A stretch of 64,000 nt of DNA, from positions 25,001 through 89,000 of the forward strand of contig JAZAYU010001077.1 of the NCBI GenBank assembly GCA_038501625.1, in the 5' to 3' direction. Positions 59,207 to 64,000 of this stretch are shown in pieces. The DNA comes from Corbicula japonica (taxonomy: Eukaryota > Mollusca > Bivalvia > Venerida > Cyrenidae). The notes under the pieces are model-generated. The model made no database searches, was not told the DNA's origin, and was given only the letters and a program-made list of their open reading frames with translations. Both the position numbers and the translations under genes were made by a program. The number at the start of each line of letters is the position of its first letter. Positions within the stretch are counted from its first letter, which is position 1.

Positions 59207-60538
59207 CTGCGGCAAAGAAATAATAAGTTATATCGAAGACTTATCTTTCTCATAAAGTTTTGCAGTTCATCCTTACATTGTTAACTTCTGCTTGCAAAAC
59301 CTGTGACAAAAATATTCTTGGGTTATATTAAAGCTTTAACAAGTTGATTGTGGAGATTTGGGTCCACAGGTTAATGGCATATTTTCTGTGGCGTTTGATT
59401 TTAACAACACCAACTTTTACTCAGATTTAGTTTATATTACAAAGATATTAATAATTTTTTGTTACATAATTTCTTTTCTTGAAGACTTAATAAGGAACAT
59501 TTTACAAAGTTCTAAATAGTAATATTTATTTCCATTACTGCCCATGAACAGGCTCAGTCGAACCGAGCCTACAATATTTTCATATTTGTCGTGGTCGTCT
59601 GCTTTCAAAGTTCCATTTTTCATCTGTTCCTGTATAGAGCAGATTTACAGTTTGAATTAAAAAAGTAATTTTTCTAGCGAACTGTTACTCAATACTATTA
59701 GAATCTACTTTTTAAAATCTGTTTTTGACCGTTTTTTAATTAAACATTTTGCCTTTCTTTAGATACCTAAGATACACATATCTAAGATACATGTTTGAAA
59801 TTTAAAAGAAATGTTTTGAGGATGTTGAACCTTTTAATATTGAGAACTTGATGGAACAACTTAAGAAAAAATATAATAAAAATGTAATATAACTTGACAC
59901 TACAAACATTTCTGCAGCTTGCCGATAAATCGCATAGATAATGCGTTTATGTCTATTTATTTATATACATTAAATGATGTCTTCCACAAAAATATTTGTA
60001 TAAGCTTTAAATTTTTTTCTGGTTTGAAAAGTTTTTTGACAGAAATGATAGAAAAGTTTTAATTTCAACTGAAACTTGTCTATTTGCAAAATTTTATTTT
60101 CCGAGTAAAATTTTAAGATAAAAAAATCAATTTATTTTGCAATATTTTAAATTTTATCGAAATTCTATCTTATTTAAGCTAATCTGGTTCGTTTATTCTT
60201 GGAAGAAATAGTCCATTGTGGAACTTCAATTATGAGTCTTTCAATATAATTGCATGATCGTAGACCAATTAAATCAATATTGTTGTTTAAAAAGTAATAT
60301 TCTTATAAACATTTTCTTTTCCTGTCTACTCTTTCGCTGCATGGGGAGGCTGAGTTTTCTGAGTGTGGTGATTCCTTTTTATGCATATTTTACTTTTTAT
60401 ATTATCAAGTTATCACTCATATTTTCCCATTTTGGCTGTATTAAAAGATTATATATATTTTCTGAACGTGGTATATTTTGTGTAATTGAAATATAAATGC
60501 AAATCTTCAATGATAACTTAAAACCAATAGTTGCTCAC
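59207..60538 (-). other. Probable intron upstream of FReD exon A
   Basis: Bounded by the GTGAGC donor at 60,538-60,533 and the gccgcag acceptor at 59,207. Its upstream part (59,999-60,538) is a diverged copy of 16,893-17,279, and of 1-282. The rest is AT-rich without features. Confidence 0.5.
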
Positions 60539-60556
60539 CTTTAAGCCGCTTTCTGA
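60539..60556 (-). pseudogene. Remnant of the PAN-like first exon: last ~17 bp plus donor
   Basis: cagaaagcggcttaaag|GTGAGC is identical to the end of the exons at 283 and 17,280, but beyond 60,556 the sequence is unrelated and an in-frame TGA lies about 20 codons upstream with no ATG between. The exon body is missing here. Confidence 0.6.
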
Positions 60557-60927
60557 TTTTACTTGATAATACTGTTTGTGAGGTATTACAGACAGTGAAT
60601 CAGTTGCAACAAGAATATTTCCGAGATACTGGTATTGTCTTTAAAAATATTTATGAAACCTTATAAAGAAATGAAAACAGTAAACCATTTCCGCATTTGA
60701 GATTTTTGTCCAATTAACGTCCAAAATTAGGGAAACCCTGAGACAACGACATTGTATGGAATAATATGAAAAATGAGTAAATAACATTGTTGTGTTTAAT
60801 ATCAGTCATTTACCTGATTGTCAGCGATATAAACGATCTATTACAATTGTTATAAAAGTTTTACATGAAGCAAGAACCCTAAAGTATTGTCTGGTGCGCT
60901 GCTCTCTTCCAATCGATAAGTAATTAA
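60557..60927. other. Unrelated filler replacing the first exon region
   Basis: No similarity to 300-1,835 of the 17-kb segment, although both flanks match. A short ATG frame with a hydrophobic start at about 60,694-60,659 reaches a stop at a weak donor; not called. Confidence 0.35.
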
Positions 60928-61172
60928 CGGAGACCAATTAGTTCTCGCTCTCTGCAGAAGGAACCTTGAAAAAATTCTTTTATCGACTGACAATAACTCA
61001 AACGAGAACATAACAATTCTTTAACACAATAAATTTCCACAACGATACGTTTCATTGCATAGATAAAAGTCGCTATAATACTGCACAAAATGGAGCTACT
61101 TTTTCGGAACCCTTTTATCTCACGTGGGTCGGAATAGATAGATATGCGTAATAATAGTCTTCCAGTATAGTT
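60928..61172 (-). repeat. Diverged copy of 1,836-2,112 upstream of FReD gene A
   Basis: Shares gaaggaacctt, cttttatcgactgacaataa, ataaatttcca.aacgata and ggtcggaatagatagat in order with 1,836-2,112. It links the 17-kb segments to the FReD locus. Confidence 0.8.
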
Positions 61173-61862
61173 TATGGCAATAGAATGCATGGCCCATAAT
61201 TCGTCCAGAAAAAGTATTCTTGTTGTAAATGCTAATACAACTATGATATTATGAGCAGTAAAAGAAATTCTTTTGTTGTTCGAGAACTCAAAGCCTTAAT
61301 TTAATTATTGCTATGATTGCTTTAAATTGAAAATACCTAGTTCAGCGGAAACATAAATAATTTAAAATTGGGTTTCAGTTCTCCGAGTTTTTTTAATTAA
61401 CTCGGGTTCCTGATTGTTTTTACAATGTTAATGTCCCGCCTGGGGCATATGAATAATTTATATTAATAGATTGAATTTGAGGCCGACAGCCCGTTTAAAT
61501 GTTGTCACAAAGCGAAGATGTTTCTGAACAACAAAACCATATTTGCTTGTCCCAGGTTACCTTTATTTTCAGCTCCTGCCAATTCATCTTTGACTGTATT
61601 CATTAATCACGGTTAATAAAGCTTATTCATTTCTGTAGCAGCATTAATAACTACTCGAATAATTTCAAAATACTTAATTATTACATGTATGTAGAGTAAT
61701 CTAAAATATCTGTGCATAGAAAAGAACAATTTCGTTATAAATCACTTAAAAATTAATGAACAATTAATTAATATAATCATTTTGAATACCAAAACTGAAC
61801 AAACTCGTGATAATGTCAGTTTCTGTTTTAGGTGAAATACTGTATTTCAACAAAAAACTAAT

Positions 61863-62629
61863 GAAACCCTATATAAATACCCTGTTACACTGTCCTTTGA
61901 TACAATGTATGCCTCGTTAATAAGCAAGATGAATTTTTAAAAAAAGACGTCTAAAACACAGTTAATAAATGTAGTTAACAAAAACGCTGGTTACGGTTTT
62001 TGTAACGAACAAGTGCGAAGCACAGTTCCCACTTGGCTTTCAAACCGTTCTTAATTATGCCAACTAGCCACGCCAGGTTCTCAAGGAAAAAATGCAAGAA
62101 TTGAACCCCAACCCACCACTTGAGAATGTTTTATTTCAAAAGTATGCAAACGCACATACAAGATTTAAGTAGCTCATGGCGTTTTAAACCAAACAGGTGT
62201 TGTTTTCACGACCAAAGATTATGGTGATAGCAGGGTTAAAAAAAATCAAAGAAAATGCAAACTTTTATTATTAATTGTGTAAAAGCGATATCCCTGTTAT
62301 ACAAAGGATAGTTAATTGAAATCCTTGGCGTCATTGTACAAAACTAGAAACTTTTCAACAGTAATATAAAAAAGTAATTTTTTCATTAATACGACAATTG
62401 CTGGAAATGTTAAGATGTTTCTTGTCTGAAGAGTTTGCTTTATTAGACTGAAGTTAAGTAGACTAAAAAGTTAACCTTATTTGAAAAACGTCATTATACT
62501 ATGAATTACACCATCAATTTATGTTAAGTTTACAACATTTCGAATTTCAAAAGGTAGACACGACAACAAAGAAACAATGAAGCTTTATTATAACCGCCTT
62601 GGAACGATCGGTGATAACACTAAGTTTTG
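61863..62629. other. Inter-gene region of cassette B, nothing further recognised
   Basis: AT-rich. At 62,588-62,610 the phrase accgccttggaacg(a/g)tc also occurs at 33,816 inside the long-TIR element; too short to assign. Confidence 0.4.
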
Positions 62630-62722
62630 AGGTCAGTCTAAAATCTCATGGATCTGATTGGCTGAAATGATGACTGATCGCCATTTTAGCCAATCAGATG
62701 CTTGAGATTTGAGACTGATCTC
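62630..62722. mobile_element. Foldback element, ~93 bp, cassette B copy 1
   Basis: Palindrome with arms tcagtctaaaatctcatgga..., gattggctgaaat and the reverse gccaatcagatgcttgagat. Shares the gattggctgaaatgg core with 58,102-58,223; not present at this site in cassette A. Confidence 0.7.
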
Positions 62723-62760
62723 CAGATTTTGTTTTATGATCTTGGGCACTGTGCCCACGG

Positions 62761-62886
62761 TTATAAAACTGAGCATGGCAACCAGTCTCAAATCTCAAGC
62801 ATCTGATTGGCTGAAATGGCGACCAGTCGCAATTTCAGGCAATCAGCTTGAGATTTGAGACTGGTTTCCAATCTCAGCTTTATAAC
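62761..62886. mobile_element. Foldback element, ~126 bp, cassette B copy 2
   Basis: ttataaaactgagcatggca at the left mirrors ctcagctttataa at the right, with a gcgaccagtcgc centre. Positional equivalent of 58,102-58,223 in cassette A. Confidence 0.75.
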
Positions 62887-63225
62887 CTTCAGCCCAGGCT
62901 GTATGATGTACCAATCTCACACTTGCACTACAGAAGCTAACTTGGTGAATTAACTCCAACCCACTTAACTCAAGTTACATACATTAAACAAAAGAAGCTT
63001 AAAGCACTGTAATATCTTCAACTAATAAGACAAAATGTGCAAGGGCTCGATTTCCAGTCTGAGACCAGAGCATATGGAGCTAACACAATGTCAGGAATAC
63101 AAGCCAATGATCTTCTAAGCTGTTTACAAGGAAAAGAAACTTACAAATAAGTATGCTTGTAACAGTGTGCATGTGGATAATGTGTTTACAGTTCTGCACA
63201 GTTTTAAATATATGTAAGTTTGAAC
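62887..63225. other. 3' flank of FReD gene B
   Basis: Matches 58,224-58,519 of cassette A with indels. No exact AATAAA was fixed on the minus strand. Confidence 0.45.
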
Positions 63226-63912
63226 TCATTCAATTCGTTTTATTTTCATCACACTTGTTTTAACAGAATAGTAATGACCCCAACATTGATACCAGTCCAT
63301 TCCTGTAGCAAATATGGTGTATTTACCCCGCAAATAGAGACCATTGAGGTTACTGTAGTGACAAGTAGAATACCACCAAGCTCCTTGGAATGTCATAGCA
63401 CAGTTATAATTCACAAGATCATTATCTCTGTCATTTGTTGTAAAGGCTTGACCATTGTGGAAATCTCCCAAGGCGTCGCCACAATCTCCACTGAATCCAT
63501 TAACTGTTAGCCGGTAGTTAGTGGCTACAGAGCCGACTTTAAACACCGAGTACTCAGCGTATGCTCTAATTGGCATAACGTCACCGAATGTTTCCATTTC
63601 TATCCTAAGCTTGCTACTTTGCAGTGTTAGGTGGTGGATATTCTCTAGACCAATCCAGTATTCGCCGGTTCTGTTTCCAAAGCCATCTACATAATCATTC
63701 CAGGGACGGTAAAAGTTCTCTGACCCGTCTTGACGTCGTTGGATAACAGTCCAGCCGCCATTTTTCATATCGCACCACGTGACTTGTTTATGTTCGCCGG
63801 CTATTCGGATTACATACACTCCATCTTCTGTGTAGCCGTCTTGGTATAGTTCGAGACAATCTTGTTTTTCAGGCCGATGATTGCGTTTTGTGAACTTCGA
63901 GAAACTGGAGAT
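63226..63912 (-). CDS. Fibrinogen-related domain (FReD) protein, C-terminal exon, gene B
   Basis: The exon begins at 63,912 after a pyrimidine-rich acceptor (ttattttgcgcag|ATC, phase 0) and ends at TGA 63,228-63,226: 228 residues, complete FReD. Conserved blocks are closer to family consensus than in gene A: TWCDMKNGGWTVIQRR, GFGNRTGEYWIGLENIHHLT, FSGDCGDALGDFHNGQAF, DRDNDLVNYNCA (calcium-site acidic residues), GAWWYSTCHYSNLNGLYL, CWGHYYSVKTSVMKIKRIE. The expected role is as a secreted recognition lectin (inferred from family). Upstream in-frame codons reach a TTG at 63,954 but read through acceptor sequence, so they are not coding. The 5' exons lie beyond the right edge. Both genes have two cysteines (SGDCGD and the CWG near the end) where most FReDs have Ala and Trp, possibly an added disulfide. 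Confidence 0.93.
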   Translation of the reverse strand: MSSFSKFTKRNHRPEKQDCLELYQDGYTEDGVYVIRIAGEHKQVTWCDMKNGGWTVIQRRQDGSENFYRPWNDYVDGFGNRTGEYWIGLENIHHLTLQSSKLRIEMETFGDVMPIRAYAEYSVFKVGSVATNYRLTVNGFSGDCGDALGDFHNGQAFTTNDRDNDLVNYNCAMTFQGAWWYSTCHYSNLNGLYLRGKYTIFATGMDWYQCWGHYYSVKTSVMKIKRIE

Positions 63913-64000
63913 CTGCGCAAAATAAATAATAAGTATTGTACAAGATGCTCCCAAATATTCTGTGTGTCAATAAAAAGTTGCAACATCATCATCACCGTTT

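Larger units (their letters stand above)
56491..61184 (-). repeat. FReD gene cassette A of a tandem pair (period about 4.7 kb)
   Basis: Blocks at 56,491-57,270, 57,480-57,770, 57,900-58,500 and the FReD exon all recur in the same order at 61,185-63,954, offset about 4,700 bp, with substitutions and indels. Shared markers include atttaaaattgggtttcagt-type sequence, cgacagcccgtttaaatg and gttgtcacaaagcga. Cassette A carries a SINE-like insertion that B lacks; B carries an extra foldback element that A lacks. Confidence 0.85.
61185..64000 (-). repeat. FReD gene cassette B, truncated by the window edge
   Basis: Second copy of the cassette; see the shared blocks listed for cassette A. The 5' exon region lies beyond 64,000. 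Confidence 0.85.

Noticed and set aside
59207..59215. Extended start of FReD gene A at 59,215 and gene B at 63,954
   Set aside because: Both upstream starts are TTG codons within pyrimidine-rich splice acceptor sequence; the exons begin after the AG.

Overview
The window is eukaryotic, AT-rich and dominated by repeats. It looks like bivalve mollusc nuclear DNA. The evidence is two intact fibrinogen-related domain (FReD) exons with splice acceptors, foldback elements and minisatellites of the kind common in clam genomes, no bacterial-type operons, and almost no long ORFs outside satellite DNA. Species is not determined; a heterodont clam is a guess.

Layout. (1) 1-16,892 and 16,999-32,793 are two nearly identical copies of a ~16-17 kb segment in direct tandem. 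Each copy holds, left to right: a first-exon-like ORF on the minus strand (signal peptide plus a decayed PAN/apple-like stretch, ending at a clear splice donor), ~4.5 kb of mostly featureless DNA, a 7-8 kb satellite array, a ~290-bp tandem repeat, a 30-bp GGCC-rich minisatellite and a ~350-bp tandem repeat. (2) 32,794-43,527 is unique-looking DNA carrying mobile elements. The clearest is a 2.2 kb element with ~505-bp terminal inverted repeats and a 5-bp target duplication, inserted into a 65-bp minisatellite. (3) 43,528-51,998 is a third copy of the satellite array with part of both flanks, inverted. (4) 52,000-56,490 holds a hairpin element, a broken integrase-like gene, a trinucleotide microsatellite and degenerate 'acttatgac' repeats. 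(5) 56,491-64,000 is a tandem pair of ~4.7 kb FReD gene cassettes on the minus strand, the second running off the right edge.

The satellite is built from 41-bp and 55-bp monomers arranged, in much of the array, as a 274-bp higher-order repeat (four 41-mers and two 55-mers). One 55-bp monomer type carries a consensus 5' splice site (AAG|GTAAGT). Because 274 is not a multiple of 3, reading frames do not persist across higher-order units, so the many short Cys-rich ORFs are most simply by-products. Only where 41- and 55-mers alternate (96 bp = 32 codons) does a long ORF survive, up to 280 residues.

The FReD cassettes and the 17-kb segments are related. DNA at 59,999-60,553 and 60,930-61,170, upstream of the first FReD exon, is a diverged copy of the start of the 17-kb segment. 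The segment therefore seems to have carried away the 5' part of a FReD-type gene, and the FReD locus in this window has lost most of the matching first exon while keeping its donor site. All identities come from reading the sequence; no database search was run.
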